DNA of 64,000 bases from Orobanche coerulescens. Lineage: Eukaryota; Streptophyta; Magnoliopsida; Lamiales; Orobanchaceae. The DNA is taken from NCBI GenBank assembly GCA_033398695.1, contig CM065802.1, positions 79,098,096 through 79,162,095 of the forward strand, in the 5' to 3' direction. Below the pieces are notes generated by a model. That model was not told the origin of the DNA. It did no database searches and worked only from the letters and a program-made list of their open reading frames with translations. The position numbers and the translations under genes are program-made. The first letter of the stretch is position 1; each line of letters opens with the position of its first letter. Below, piece by piece: positions 1-10,704 of the stretch.

Positions 1-968
1 ACGACTCCTGATCAAAGCTACCTTCTCACGGGTGGCTATAAGCATATCGGGCTCGGTGCCGATTGATTCTGATAAGTCATCCCAACACAAAGGAGATCGA
101 CAACGACGACCGTACAAGGCCTCGAAAGGTGCCATCCTAATCGAAGAATGCCAACTATTAATGTACGTGAACTCGATCAACGGTAGTTGGGCTTCCCAAT
201 CATCTTTCCAATCGAGGACACATGCCCTCAACATGTCCTCCAAAGTCTGAATAGTCCTCTCTGATTGTCCGTCGGACTCAGGATGAAAAGTTGTACTGAG
301 ATTAAGCTGATTTCCCATAGCACGATGAACTGATTTCCAAAAATGAGACACGAATCGTCCGTCACGATCGGAAATGATACTTTTGGGAGTACCGTGCAGT
401 CTCACTATCTCTTTGATAGACAACTGGGCAAGTCTCTCGGGACCCCACGTATCCTTAATCTCAAGGAAATGAGCTGATTTAGTTAACCGATCCACAATTA
501 CCCAGATTGTATTCATGCCACGACGACTCGTCGGCAAACTCGTGATGAAGTCCATTGAAATATCCTCCCACTTCCACTCTGGAATAGGGAGAGGTTTCAA
601 AGATACCCGCTTGGCTGATGTTCTATCTTGACTTGCTGACAGGTCAAACATCTCGAAACAAATTCCGCGACTTCTCGCTTCATATTACTCCACCAATAAT
701 TTTGTTTCATGTCTTTATACATCTTGCTAGACCCCGGGTGAACGGAATAAGGGGTATCATGAGCTTCTATCAAAATCGAGTTTTTCAACTCGTCATTCGC
801 CGGTACGCACAACCGATTCTTAAAACGCAAAAGTCCATCCACGTGGACCACAAACCCGGGGGCTTTCCCCTGAGTCACATCCTCTCGAATGCGTAACAAA
901 AATGGGTCTGAACCCTGATTTTCCCTGATCGCCTCCTCAAGTGGCGATGAAATCTCTAACGTATAAAG
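1..968 (-). pseudogene. Integrase of E1 copy 1 (3' part off the window)
   Basis: This is integrase of a Tekay-type element, which inserts the cDNA copy into chromatin. Reading the minus strand, the N-terminal zinc-binding region has the HPG segment and a C-x2-C pair (near 600-900). The core carries the DDE residues: Asp in the [10 protein letters not shown] segment, Asp in SDRDGRF and Glu in DGQSERTI. A stop at 969-971 separates it from RNase H, and a small indel near 600-612 shifts frame relative to copy 2 (7165-8634). The core downstream of the shift is open to the window edge. The GPY/F and chromodomain parts lie outside the window. Confidence 0.85.
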
Positions 969-2507
969 TTACCCTTGTACTCGCTGTAACCAGACCTCGA
1001 TCTCGGGTCTCAGAAATTCCTGCTGAAGTTCCTTCTGAACTGTTAATCGAGCAAGCATCTGCTCTTGAACGGACTTATGACTCAAGGCGTCGGCGACAAC
1101 GTTCGCCTTTCCCGGGTGGTAAAGGATCTCGATATCATAATCTTTGATTAGTTCCAACCACCATCTCTGTCGCATATTTAACTCTTTCTTAGTGAATATA
1201 TACTTTAAACTATTATGATCGGTGAATATCTGACAAGTAACGCCATAAAGATAATGACGCCAAATCTTTAATGCAAAAACCACAGCCGCTAACTCCAGGT
1301 CGTGGGTCGGATAATTAACCTCGTAAGGTCTCAATTGCCGTGAAGCATAAGCAATAACCTTCCCATTCTGCATGAGTACACATCCGAGACCCTGTCTGGA
1401 CGCATCACTATAAACCACAAATCCCTCCATCCCTTGCGGTAAAGAAAGGACAGGTGCTGAAGTTAACCGGCTCTTGAGTTCCTCAAAACTTTGTTGACAT
1501 GCGTCGGACCACGTATATTTCTTATCCTTCCGTAAAAGGTTCATCATGGGTTGAGCGGTTTTAGAAAATCCCTCCACAAATCGTCGATAATAACCCGCTA
1601 GTCCGAGGAAACTTCGGATTTCCTTAATATTCTTCGGAGGTAGCCAATCTCGAATAGCCTCCATCCGTTGAGGGTCGACACGAACTCCGTCTGATGAAAT
1701 TACATGTCCGATAAACGTCACTTCGGACATCCAGAACTCACATTTGGAAAACTTTCCAAAAAGTTGCTCTCGTCTCAACACGTCGAGCACTTGATGAAGG
1801 TGAAACTCGTGTTCCTCCCGGTCACGAGAATAAATCAAAATGTCATCAATGAAGACAACCACGAACTGATACAGATAGTCGATGAAAACCCGATTCATTA
1901 ACTCCATGAATACCGCAGGTGCATTAGTCAACCCAAACGGCATAACCACAAACTCATAATGACCATAGCGTGTTCGGAACGCCGTCCTTGCGATATCCGA
2001 CTCTCGAATTCGCAAGTGATGATATCCAGATCTTAAGTCGATCTTGAAAAATACTGAAGCTCCCTGAAGTTGATCCAAAAGATCATCGATACGGGGTAGA
2101 GGATATTTATTCTTGATCATCACCCGGTTCAATTCCCGGTAATCAATACACAAGCGGAATGAACCATCCTTCTTCTTGACAAATAACACTGGTGCTCCCC
2201 ACGGGGACGCACTTGGTCGAATATAACCCTTCTCGAACAACTCCTCAAGTTGGTTCTTTAATTCCTGCATTTTGGTCGGGGCCATCCAGTACGGTACCTT
2301 CGATATCGGGGACGTACCGGGCTCCAACTCAATCGTGAATTCCACATCTCTCTGGGGAGGCAAACCAGGTAACTCGTCTGGAAAAACATCGGCATATTCC
2401 CTCACTACCGAAATATCCATCAACATTACTGGTGATTTCTCGGTTTTGGTCATATAGCACCAATAACCAACACACCCCTGACTGAGTAATTTCACTGCTT
2501 TCATCAA
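969..2507 (-). pseudogene. Reverse transcriptase-RNase H of E1 copy 1
   Basis: A 512-residue open segment encoding RT and RNase H. RT motifs include the [17 protein letters not shown] block around residue 115 and the catalytic FIDD around residue 220. RNase H follows with YSDAS (about 366), TDHNSLKY (about 433) and the VVADALS end motif (about 478). Upstream it continues in frame into the protease region across a TAG at 2544-2546. Downstream it ends at a TAA where related copies have a Gln codon, so the stop fits a C-to-T change. RT and RNase H active residues look intact. The segment is part of a longer gag-pol frame, so the Met at its start is not a true start codon. Confidence 0.9.
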
Positions 2508-2543
2508 GTCAATGACCTTACCAGAACAGCCGGGATTACCTCC

Positions 2544-3050
2544 CTAAAAAACACATTCAACCCCATCGTCTGAAATGATAGTGACCATACGCTTACGGAC
2601 ACTAATGTTGGCATCATGACGATCCATCCAATCAATACCCAAAATGACGTCGTCTTTCGGTAAATCTACCACGATTAGGTCTGCTAGCCATACACGACCA
2701 TGAAGCTGAATCGGACAATTCTGAATCTTGCGATTTCCGTTAATTCTTCTACCGTCAGGTAGACCAATGACATAAGGCTCACAACTAGTAGCACTACCCA
2801 GATGTAGTCTACTCAAACATGACTCGGAAATGAATGAATGCGATGCACCAGTATCAAAAAGGGTACACACAAGTTGAGATAAAATATCGAGTATACCTGA
2901 GATCACCCGGGCCTCTGGATCGTCAGTCTTCTTCATCTCATAAATTCGGGGCTTGCCGGCCCCCGAGCCGGACGCTCCCATCTGATAGCTCTTGGCTCCG
3001 CCTTTATTAGCTCCTGTCGTCTTGAACGATGCTGACTGAGTGACCTGATT
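2544..3050 (-). pseudogene. Aspartic protease region of E1 copy 1
   Basis: Retropepsin-type protease that would mature the polyprotein. The active-site triplet DTG is present (LFDTGASHSFI), followed by the ILGIDWMDRHDA segment typical of plant gypsy protease. It sits in frame between gag (TAG at 3051-3053) and RT (TAG at 2544-2546). Both TAG codons occur at the same places in copy 2, so they predate the tandem duplication. The paired copy 2 protease has lost the catalytic Asp while this one keeps it. Confidence 0.85.
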
Positions 3051-4256
3051 CTACACTGCTGAATGTCCTGGGGCCTGAGATGACGCCAGAGTAGGTTTAG
3101 AGTCCCTTCGGCAAAAACGGGCCCTATGCCCAGCAATCCCACAGTTGTGGCACGTGACAGTCTGTTTCGGACACTTGGTGCTGAAATGACCCTGTTCTTC
3201 ACAGTTGAAACAGGTGATGGCCGAACTGGCCGCTCGTGACTGTGATTCCGCGGGTCTAGACGCCATAGGAGGTCGCTCAGAAAAAGTATAGCCCGCACGT
3301 GGTTTCTTGAAAGTGGCCTGACTGCCGTCAGATTGATTACGGTTCTTAGACTTCTTCCCAGCAGATGAAGGTTGTTGCTTAGCAATTTCTTTAGCAGTAA
3401 GCTCGTAAGTAAGAGCTTTCTCGATGAATTCGGCCAGAGTGGTGCAATTAAGATTAATAAACTGTAGCCGCATACGAGGTTTCAGCCTCTTGCTGAAATA
3501 CTTGATCTTGTCCGCCTGAGAGTGAATGATAGATGAGGCGAACGGAAGAAGTTCCTGAAATTTTTCGGCGATGGCGAGAACATCATCGTCCGCTGAAAGG
3601 TCGGGGGTGAGTAATTCCGACAACTTAGCCTCCCTGAGTGGGGTTGGATAATACCTCTCCATCATTAGAGTTTTGAACTGATCCCAACTACATGATCCGT
3701 CGGTGGGATTCAACGATAACCACCATGAATGAGCGCTCTTACCAAGATAGTAGGCCGCAACTGAAACTTTATGCCCTTCAGGGCAATCCACTATAGCAAA
3801 TAACTTCTCGAAATGCTCAAGCCAATGAACAATATCCGCCGGTTCAGATGAGACCTCGAAGGTAGGTGGTCGCTGGCGAGAGATATCGCCAATGATACTA
3901 CTTACACCCCTCTCTTGCCTCTGAGGTGGCGGCGGAGGAGCCTGTTGATTTTGAGTAGTTGAGTTATGCATTGTCTCCATTAGTTGAGCCATCTGAGTCA
4001 TTTGGGCCATCATGCCCTGCATAAAAGCGAGTGGGTCAACCCGAACACCTTCTGACTGAGCTGTGTCCCGGGTAAGACTCCCCGATAGTGAATGATCATG
4101 TCCAGGTGAATGAGTGGCAGCGTCACTGCTCGCTGAGTTAGCATTATTCCTGGCATTCGCACGTGTATTTACACGAGCTCTCGGGTTTCGGCCTGCACCA
4201 CGGCCTCTTCCCCCACGTCCTCTGCCAGCTCTTTCCATACTGAAGTGGAAAGTCAT
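3051..4256 (-). CDS. Gag of E1 copy 1
   Basis: Capsid-nucleocapsid protein, open over its whole length. The likely start is the second Met (about 4238), giving MERAGRGRGGRGRG, the basic Gly/Arg-rich N-terminus usual for Tekay Gag. The capsid region follows (FEKLFAIVDCPEGHKVSVAA, then WWLSLNP). Near the C-terminus are two CCHC-type zinc knuckles: CFNCEEQGHFSTKC and CHNCGIAGHRARFC. It ends at a TAG that is in frame with the protease, so Gag and Pol are split only by this stop. Whether that is a readthrough signal or an inherited mutation cannot be told here. Confidence 0.88.
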   Translation of the reverse strand: MTFHFSMERAGRGRGGRGRGAGRNPRARVNTRANARNNANSASSDAATHSPGHDHSLSGSLTRDTAQSEGVRVDPLAFMQGMMAQMTQMAQLMETMHNSTTQNQQAPPPPPQRQERGVSSIIGDISRQRPPTFEVSSEPADIVHWLEHFEKLFAIVDCPEGHKVSVAAYYLGKSAHSWWLSLNPTDGSCSWDQFKTLMMERYYPTPLREAKLSELLTPDLSADDDVLAIAEKFQELLPFASSIIHSQADKIKYFSKRLKPRMRLQFINLNCTTLAEFIEKALTYELTAKEIAKQQPSSAGKKSKNRNQSDGSQATFKKPRAGYTFSERPPMASRPAESQSRAASSAITCFNCEEQGHFSTKCPKQTVTCHNCGIAGHRARFCRRDSKPTLASSQAPGHSAV

Positions 4257-4674
4257 ATGATAATTATAAATCTCGCATGAATATCACATTATGAATACGT
4301 TATGAGATGATGAAAATGAGCATACGCGCTCAAACACAATGATTACATGAATGATCAACTGAAATGACGTGATTATCTGATGAAATTCTTGAAATGAATA
4401 TCTTGAACAAGTTAACAAGATTAATGACATGATCCTCAAGATCAACAACTGAACAATGAAATGAACTGAGTGATTAATGAATTCACATGATCGACTTGAT
4501 CACCAATGAAAATGATAGATGAGGAAATCTTACCGTTCTTTGGTCTGAGGGGCTCGGCTCTTGCACAGGTCACACGTGACGCAAAAGTCCAATGATACTA
4601 GTCTGATGAACGATGATTTCAAATGAGACATGACTCGGAAGGTAGTATTCAAAACCACGCTCCGATACCAACTC
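4257..4674 (-). other. 5' leader and primer-binding site of E1 copy 1
   Basis: A non-coding, ATGA-rich leader between Gag and the LTR. The primer-binding site is at 4659-4670; on the minus strand it reads TGGTATCGGAGC, one base from the plant initiator tRNA-Met complement TGGTATCAGAGC. It lies four bases from the LTR end at 4675. A second, rearranged copy of part of this leader is at 13539-13730. Confidence 0.8.
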
Positions 4675-5470
4675 TGTAACACCCCAAACTAGGCGGATAT
4701 TAAGTGCCGTGGACCCCCGACTAGGACCCACCAGGCGAATGAAAATGAATGAATTACACAGGTTAAATGTAGTACCGAACCACATTACAACATTAATTAC
4801 TCCGATGAGGAGTTTCATACAACACACCCAAGATAATACAGAATACATGTATATTTTATGTGGAGATAAAATATACAACACTGAGTAAAATGAGTATTCA
4901 AACGGAATGTCTGCAGCGGAATAAAATGAAGGAAGCATAAATAACTGAAAAGACTGGGGCCCCCTACAAGTATCATTGGGACTCCTCGCCATCAATGTGC
5001 TCTCCCCGTGCTTTTGCCTTGCCATGACCTGAAAAACAATATCCCCCAACGGGGTCAGTTACACAGAACAACAATCCTCAAGAGTTGAATACACACAATC
5101 CTGTTGATAACATACGCAATCAAACATGCTATATGAATCAACTAAAAGTACGGCTCAAAGGAATGGCGCCACACTACGTCTGGGATGGAAATGTGTCCGT
5201 GCACAAGCCACCAACGAGTATCGATCGAATACACGTGTGGTGTTGTACCTAATCAGTCTCACGAAGCAATTGACTCGTGTGCACAGTCCAATGTGAGGCC
5301 AACAACCAACACACGACTTAAATGTGCCCGACATGAAAATCCTACACATACCAACCGGCACGCCAGTATGACCCGGAATGCCATGATATAACAAAAGTGA
5401 CATCGAAAATAAATAATGACTCACCAAGATGAAATGATGATGAAATGAATGACAGCTCAATGAAATGATT

Positions 5471-5484
5471 GGAACCGTCGTTCC
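5471..5484 (-). promoter_or_regulatory. Conserved GACG-loop hairpin in the E1 LTR
   Basis: The minus strand reads GGAAC-GACG-GTTCC, a perfect 5 bp stem with a four-base loop, within the part of the LTR expected to be transcribed. Equivalent hairpins with the same loop but different stem bases are found in the E3, E4, E5 and E6 LTRs. The E2 copy at 13117-13130 keeps pairing through a G-U pair. A function in RNA dimerisation, packaging or translation is inference. Confidence 0.5.
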
Positions 5485-6314
5485 TCGTGAATGAAGTAAT
5501 GAAGTGACAATTACAAGTTTCAATATGGTTAGTACTTTATGAATGAATTATGATTATGAATGAACAACAACGAAAGGAATGAATATCCTTTTAACTGAGT
5601 AAGAATTAACTTACACAACACCGATGAAGAATGTCCGTTCACGAACAACATCCTAAATGAAATGTCGGTCGCTCGAACAACCTTGAATAACACAATTACC
5701 AATAATTCGATCAATACACGCATCAAACACGATTATAACCAACTCAAACGTCGATACAACAATATCCGAACTCGTAGATGCACTCTAACGAATACGTTGA
5801 AAATATCCTTCCCGTTGGTTACAACCAAACCCAAATTATCGAAACCAACTTCAAATGATTGATTCAAACCAGCAAAACAATATCAATGGCATCAATAATC
5901 CAATAGGAATCCACAATTCAAGATTACAACAACATCAATCGGAAATCCCCAAATTAACCGAAGTCAACGCCAAGGGTTCTTGAAATAAATCCCTAAAATA
6001 GCCATTAAATCTGTAGGAATATATTTATCCAAGGTAGATAATCCATATCTAACATATTCCAACAACAATCCAAGATTACACGAAGAAATCGAAAGGAAAA
6101 CCCCAAAAATCCGAAATTCTAGATCCAAGAGATTAATACCTTTGATTTGATGTTTTGGAGATGATGAAGTGATGATTAATCCAACTAAAAGACTTGAAGA
6201 TGATGATTGATGATTACACCTCGAAGAATACTCTCCAAATCGCTCCAAATAGCCCGGAACCGATGAGAACATGAGAAGAAATGACAAATGCCGAAATCTG
6301 GGCTACACTGTCCA

Positions 6315-6902
6315 ATTTATAGAAATTCCAGTTTAGCGCGCGCTAGCCCCAGTTCTTAGCGTGCGTTAACGGGTGTTTTGGTTAGTCCAGTACTCACTGT
6401 CCGAAAATGGTAGCGTGCGCTACGTACCTTCTTGTAGCGTGCGCTACGGCTGAACACTTAGCGTGCGCTAACCCCAAAATATTAGCGTGCGCTAACGAAT
6501 TATCTGATGCCCAGTACTGGAGTTCAGAACCTTCTGTCCTCTGATCTGATCGCGGTAGCGTGCGCTACAAACAATATTTAGCGTGCGCTACAACATCGTT
6601 TGCGTACGCTAAAAACCACTCATAGCGTGCGCTATGAATTAATCCAATGCAGTCCAGTAGCCACTGGACTCAACCTGATCCGACCTTAGCGCGCGCTATA
6701 CCGGCTGCATAGCGTGCGCTACTCCAGCCTACTAGCGCGAGCTACTTACCATTTGTAGCGTGCGCTACTTATAACCCAACTGCAGTCCAGTGCCTTCTAG
6801 ACTGCCTGCTTGAAACATACTAGCGTGCGCTAGTCTTGAGAGATAGAGTGCGCTACCCGTACTCAATTAGCGCACGCTAAAGAGAGTACGTAGCGTGCGC
6901 TA
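6315..6902 (-). promoter_or_regulatory. Array of 18 palindromes upstream of a TATA box (E1/E2 LTR)
   Basis: A TATA box (minus-strand TATAAA, 6316-6321) is followed upstream by 18 copies of the 12 bp dyad TAGCGYRCGCTA. Site centres are 6339.5 and 6362.5; 6416.5, 6440.5, 6464.5, 6488.5; 6561.5, 6584.5, 6605.5, 6628.5; 6692.5, 6715.5, 6738.5, 6761.5; 6826.5, 6849.5, 6873.5, 6896.5. That is one pair and four quartets at 21-24 bp, mostly 23, separated by 54-73 bp centre-to-centre gaps that hold CAGTCCAGT-like text. The two central bases are a pyrimidine-purine step in nearly all sites. The linker between the TATA box and the first site is 12 bp, close to the 11 bp linker between sites. A role as dimeric-protein binding sites in U3 is inference. 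Confidence 0.75.
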
Positions 6903-7131
6903 CTCCTCACACACAGCACACTATGAAATGACAACGATGGTAAACACCGCACGATTCTCCAACTAGATTGATGATGAATGAGGATTGATACACGATACAA
7001 TTACTCTGAACGATGAATACAATGATTGAATATGAGTGACAAATGATCATTAATGAGTGAAAAATACTGAGTGACAATTACTGAATGATAAGTACTGAAT
7101 GATAATGACTGAATTACAACTGGGTATTACA

Positions 7132-7164
7132 TACACCCCCCCTAAAAGAGTTTCGTCCCCGAAA
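7132..7164 (-). other. Polypurine tract of E2
   Basis: The minus strand reads CTTTTAGGGGGGGTGTA just before the LTR at 7131. This purine run is the plus-strand primer for reverse transcription. It fixes the 3' end of the E2 internal region and shows that the shared LTR is the E2 3' LTR. Confidence 0.75.
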
Positions 7165-8634
7165 CTAAGGGTCAAACAACTCGGGATAACTCTCCCGCAT
7201 ACGATCCTCGGTTTCCCAAGTAGCCTCTTCAACTCCGTGTCTAGACCACTGAATTTTAACCAAAGGAATCGTCTTATTCCTCAACTGTTTGATTCGCCGC
7301 TCTAAAACTCATATAGGACGCTCCTCATATGAATGATCATCGGTGTTCTCGATTTCGTCGAACTGAAGTATGTGACTCGGGTCGGCAACATACTTCCGCA
7401 ACTGAGAGGCATGAAACACATTATGAATTCGTCTCAACGCCGGAGGTAAGGCCAATCGATAAGCTAGCTCGCCTACTCGATCCAAAATCTCAAACGGTCC
7501 AATGAATCTCGGACTCAACTTTCCCCTCTTCCCAAAACGGAAGATACCACGACTCGGGGATACTTTGACCAAAACATGGTCACCCGTCTCGAACTCTAGT
7601 GGTCGACGACGATTATCTGCATATGATTTCTGTCGACTCTGAGCGGTCAACAAACAACTCCTGATCAAAGCTACCTTCTCACGGGCGGCTATAAGCATAT
7701 CGGGCTCGGTGCCGATTGATTCTGATAAGTCATCCCAACACAAAGGAGATCGACAATCACGACCGTACAAGGCCTCGTAAGGTGCCATCCTAATCGAAGA
7801 ATGCCAACTATTAATGTACGTGAACTCGATCAACGGTAGTTGGGCTTCCCAATCATCTTTCCAATCGAGGACACATGCCCTCAACATGTCCTCCAAAGTC
7901 TGAATAGTCCTCTCTGATTGTCCGTCAGACTGAGGATGAAAAGCTGTACTGAGATTAAGCTGAGTTCCCATAGCACGATGAATTGATTTCCAAAAATGAG
8001 ACACGAATCGTCCGTCACGATCGGAAATGATACTTTTGGGAGTACCGTGCAGTCTCACTATCTCTTTGATAAACAACTGGGCAAGTCTCTCGGGACCCCA
8101 CGTATCCTTAATCTCAAGGAAATGAGCTGATTTAGTTAACCGATCCACAATTACCCAGATTGTATTCATGCGACGACGACTCGTCGGCAAACTCTTGATG
8201 AAGTCCATTGAAATATCCTCCCACTTCCACTCTGGAATAGGGAGAGGTTTCAGCATACCCGTCGGTCGCTGATGTTCTATCTTGACTTGCTGATAGGTCA
8301 AACATCTCGAAACAAATTCCGCGACTTCTCGCTTCATATTACTCCACCAGTAATTTTGTTTCAAGTCTTTATACATCTTGCTAGACCCCGGGTGAACGGA
8401 ATAAGGGGTAGCATGAGCTTCTCTCAAAATCGAGTTTTTCAACTCGTCATTCGCCGGTACGCACAACCGATTCTTAAAACGCAAAAGTCCATCCACGTGG
8501 ACCACAAACCTGGGGGCTTTCCCCTGAGTCACATCCTCTCGAATGCGTAACAAAAATGGGTCTGAACCCTGATTTTCCCTGATCGCCTCCTCAAGTGGCG
8601 ATGAAATCTCTAACGTACAAAGTTACCCTTATAC
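7165..8634 (-). pseudogene. Integrase-chromodomain of E2
   Basis: Integrase with zinc-binding region, DDE core, GPY/F segment ([20 protein letters not shown]) and a C-terminal chromodomain-like segment (LVKIQWSRHGVEEATWE, then YPELF) ending at 7165. This C-terminus is the basis for calling the family Tekay/Del. A TGA at 7309-7311 interrupts the frame just before the chromodomain where an Arg codon (CGA) is expected, a CpG transition. Three stops lie at the RNase H boundary near 8635. The DDE core looks intact. It matches the first 968 bases of the window nearly base for base over its middle part. Confidence 0.87.
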
Positions 8635-10161
8635 TCACTGTAACCAGACCTCGATCTCGGGTCTCAGAAATTCCTGCTGAAGTTCCTTTTGAATTGTTAA
8701 TCGAGCAAGCATCTGCTCTTGAACGGACTTATGACTCAAGGCGTCGGCGACAACGTCCGCCTTGCCCGGGTGGTAAAGGATCTCGATATCATAATCTTTG
8801 ATTAGTTCCAACCACCATCTCTGTCGCATATTTAACTCTTTCGTAGTGAATATATACTTTAAACTCTTATGATCGGTGAATATCTGACAAGTAACGCCAT
8901 AAAGATAATGACGCCAAATCTTTAATGCAAAAACCACGGCCGCTAACTCCAGGTCGTGGGTCGGATAATTAACCTCGTAAGGTCTCAATTGCCGTGAAGC
9001 ATAAGCAATAACCTTCCCATTCTGCATGAGTACACATCCGAGACCCTGTCCGGACGCATCATTATAAACCACAAATCCCTCCGTCCCTTTCGGTAAAGAA
9101 AGGACAGGTGCTGAAGTTAACCGGCTCTTGAGTTCCTCAAAACTCTGTTGACACGCGTAGGACCACGTATATTTCTTATCCTTCCGTAAAAGGTTCATCA
9201 TGTGTTGAGCGATTTTAGAAAATCCCTCCACAAATCGTCGATAATAACCCGCTAGTCCGAGGAAACTTCGGATTTCCTTAACATTCTTCGGAGGTAGCCA
9301 GTCTCGAATAGCCTCCATCCGTTGAGGGTCGACACGAACTCCGTCTGATGAAATTACATGTCCGAGAAACGTCACTTCGGACATCCAGAACTCACATTTG
9401 GAAAACTTTCCAAAAAGTTGCTCTCGTCTCAACACGTCGAGCACTTGATGAAGGTGAAACTCGTGTTCCTCCCGGTCACGAGAATAAATCAAAATGTCAT
9501 CAATGAAGACAACCACGAACTGATCCAGATAGTCGATGAAAACCTGATTCATTAACTCCATGAATACCGCAGGTGCATTAGTCAACCCAAACGGCATAAC
9601 CACAAACTCATAATGACCATAGCGTGTTCGGAACGCCGTCCTTGCGATATCCGACTCTCGAATTCGCAACTGATGATATCCAGATCTTAAGTCGATCTTG
9701 GAAAATACTGAAGCTCCCTGAAGTTGATCCAAAAGATCATCGATACGGGGTAGAGGATATTTATTCTTGATCGTCACCCGGTTCAATTCCCGGTAATCAA
9801 TACACAAGCGGAACGAACCATCCTTCTTCTTGACAAATAACACTGGTGCTCCCCACGGGGACGCACTCGGTCGAATATAACCCTTCTAGAACAACTCCTC
9901 AAGTTGGTTCTTTAATTCCTGCATTTTGGTCGGGGCCATCCGGTACGGTGCCTTCGATATCGGGGACGTACCGGGCTCCAACTCAATCGTGAATTCCACA
10001 TCTCTCTGTGAAGGCAAACCAGGTAACTCGTCTGGAAAAACATCGGCATATTCCCTCACTACCGGAATATCCATCAACATTACTGGTGATTTCTCGGTTT
10101 TGGTCATATAGCACCAATAACCAACACACCCCTGACTGAGTAATTTCACTGCTTTCATCAA
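8635..10161 (-). pseudogene. Reverse transcriptase-RNase H of E2
   Basis: The same domain order as at 969-2507: [17 protein letters not shown], catalytic FIDD, then RNase H with [13 protein letters not shown] and VVADALS. A stop at 9886-9888 (TAG where copy 1 has GAG) interrupts the region before RT. YNDAS replaces YSDAS of copy 1. The 3' end has CGA-to-TGA and CAA-to-TAA changes relative to copy 1, plus the TAA that both share. These differences were acquired after the two copies separated. Confidence 0.88.
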
Positions 10162-10197
10162 GTCAATGACCTTACCAGAACAGCCGGGATTACCTCC

Positions 10198-10704
10198 CTA
10201 AAAAACACATTCAACCCCATCGTCTGAAATGATAGTGACCATACGCTTACGGACACTAATGATGGCATCATGACGATCCATCCAATTAATACCCAAAATG
10301 ACGTTGTCTTTCAGTAAATCTACCACGATTAGGTCTGCTAGCCATACACGACCATGAAGCTGAATCGGACAATTCTGAATCTTGCGATTTCCGTTAATTC
10401 TTCTACCGTCAGGTAGACCAATGACATAAGGCTCACAACTAGTAGCACTACCCAGATGTAGTCTACTCAAACATGACTCGGAAATGAATGAATGCGATGC
10501 ACCAGTATAAAAAAGGGTACACACAGGTTGAGATAAAATATCGAGTATACCTGAGATCATCCGGGCCTCTGTATCGTCAGTCTTCTTCATCTCATAAATT
10601 CGGGGCTTGCCGGCCCCCAAGCCGGACGCTCCCGTCTGATAGCTCTTGGCTCCGCCTTTATTAGCTCCTGTCGTCTTGAACGACACTGACTGAGTGGCCT
10701 GATT
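10198..10704 (-). pseudogene. Protease region of E2 (catalytic Asp lost)
   Basis: This aligns without gaps to 2544-3050. The active site reads LFYTGASHSFI, so the catalytic Asp of DTG is replaced by Tyr, a single GAT-to-TAT change relative to copy 1. The flanking TAG stops at 10198 and 10705 match those of copy 1. The product could not be active. Confidence 0.85.

Larger units (their letters stand above)
4675..7131 (-). repeat. Shared LTR of E1 and E2 (2,457 bp)
   Basis: The plus-strand text begins TGTAACACCCC and ends GGGTATTACA, so the LTR has TG...CA termini in either reading. On the minus strand the order is U3 start at 7131, an 18-site palindrome array (6334-6902), a TATA box (6316-6321), a transcribed region with a GACG-loop hairpin (5471-5484), and the LTR 3' end at 4675. 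It serves two internal regions at once. The first 1.2 kb is nearly identical to the truncated LTR at 12320-13538. Small ORFs inside it have no recognisable product. Confidence 0.92.

Noticed and set aside
4570..5523. Minus-strand ORFs of 159 and 122 codons in the E1 LTR
   Set aside because: LTR sequence; the equivalents in the E2 LTR are shortened, and no domain is seen.
6334..6902. CRISPR-like regular repeats
   Set aside because: The repeats are palindromic 12-mers with 11 bp linkers inside a plant LTR upstream of a TATA box; there are no unique spacers of CRISPR length and no cas genes.
4675..7131. Reading the shared LTR as two abutting LTRs from separate insertions
   Set aside because: There is only one LTR length between primer site and polypurine tract, with no target duplication.
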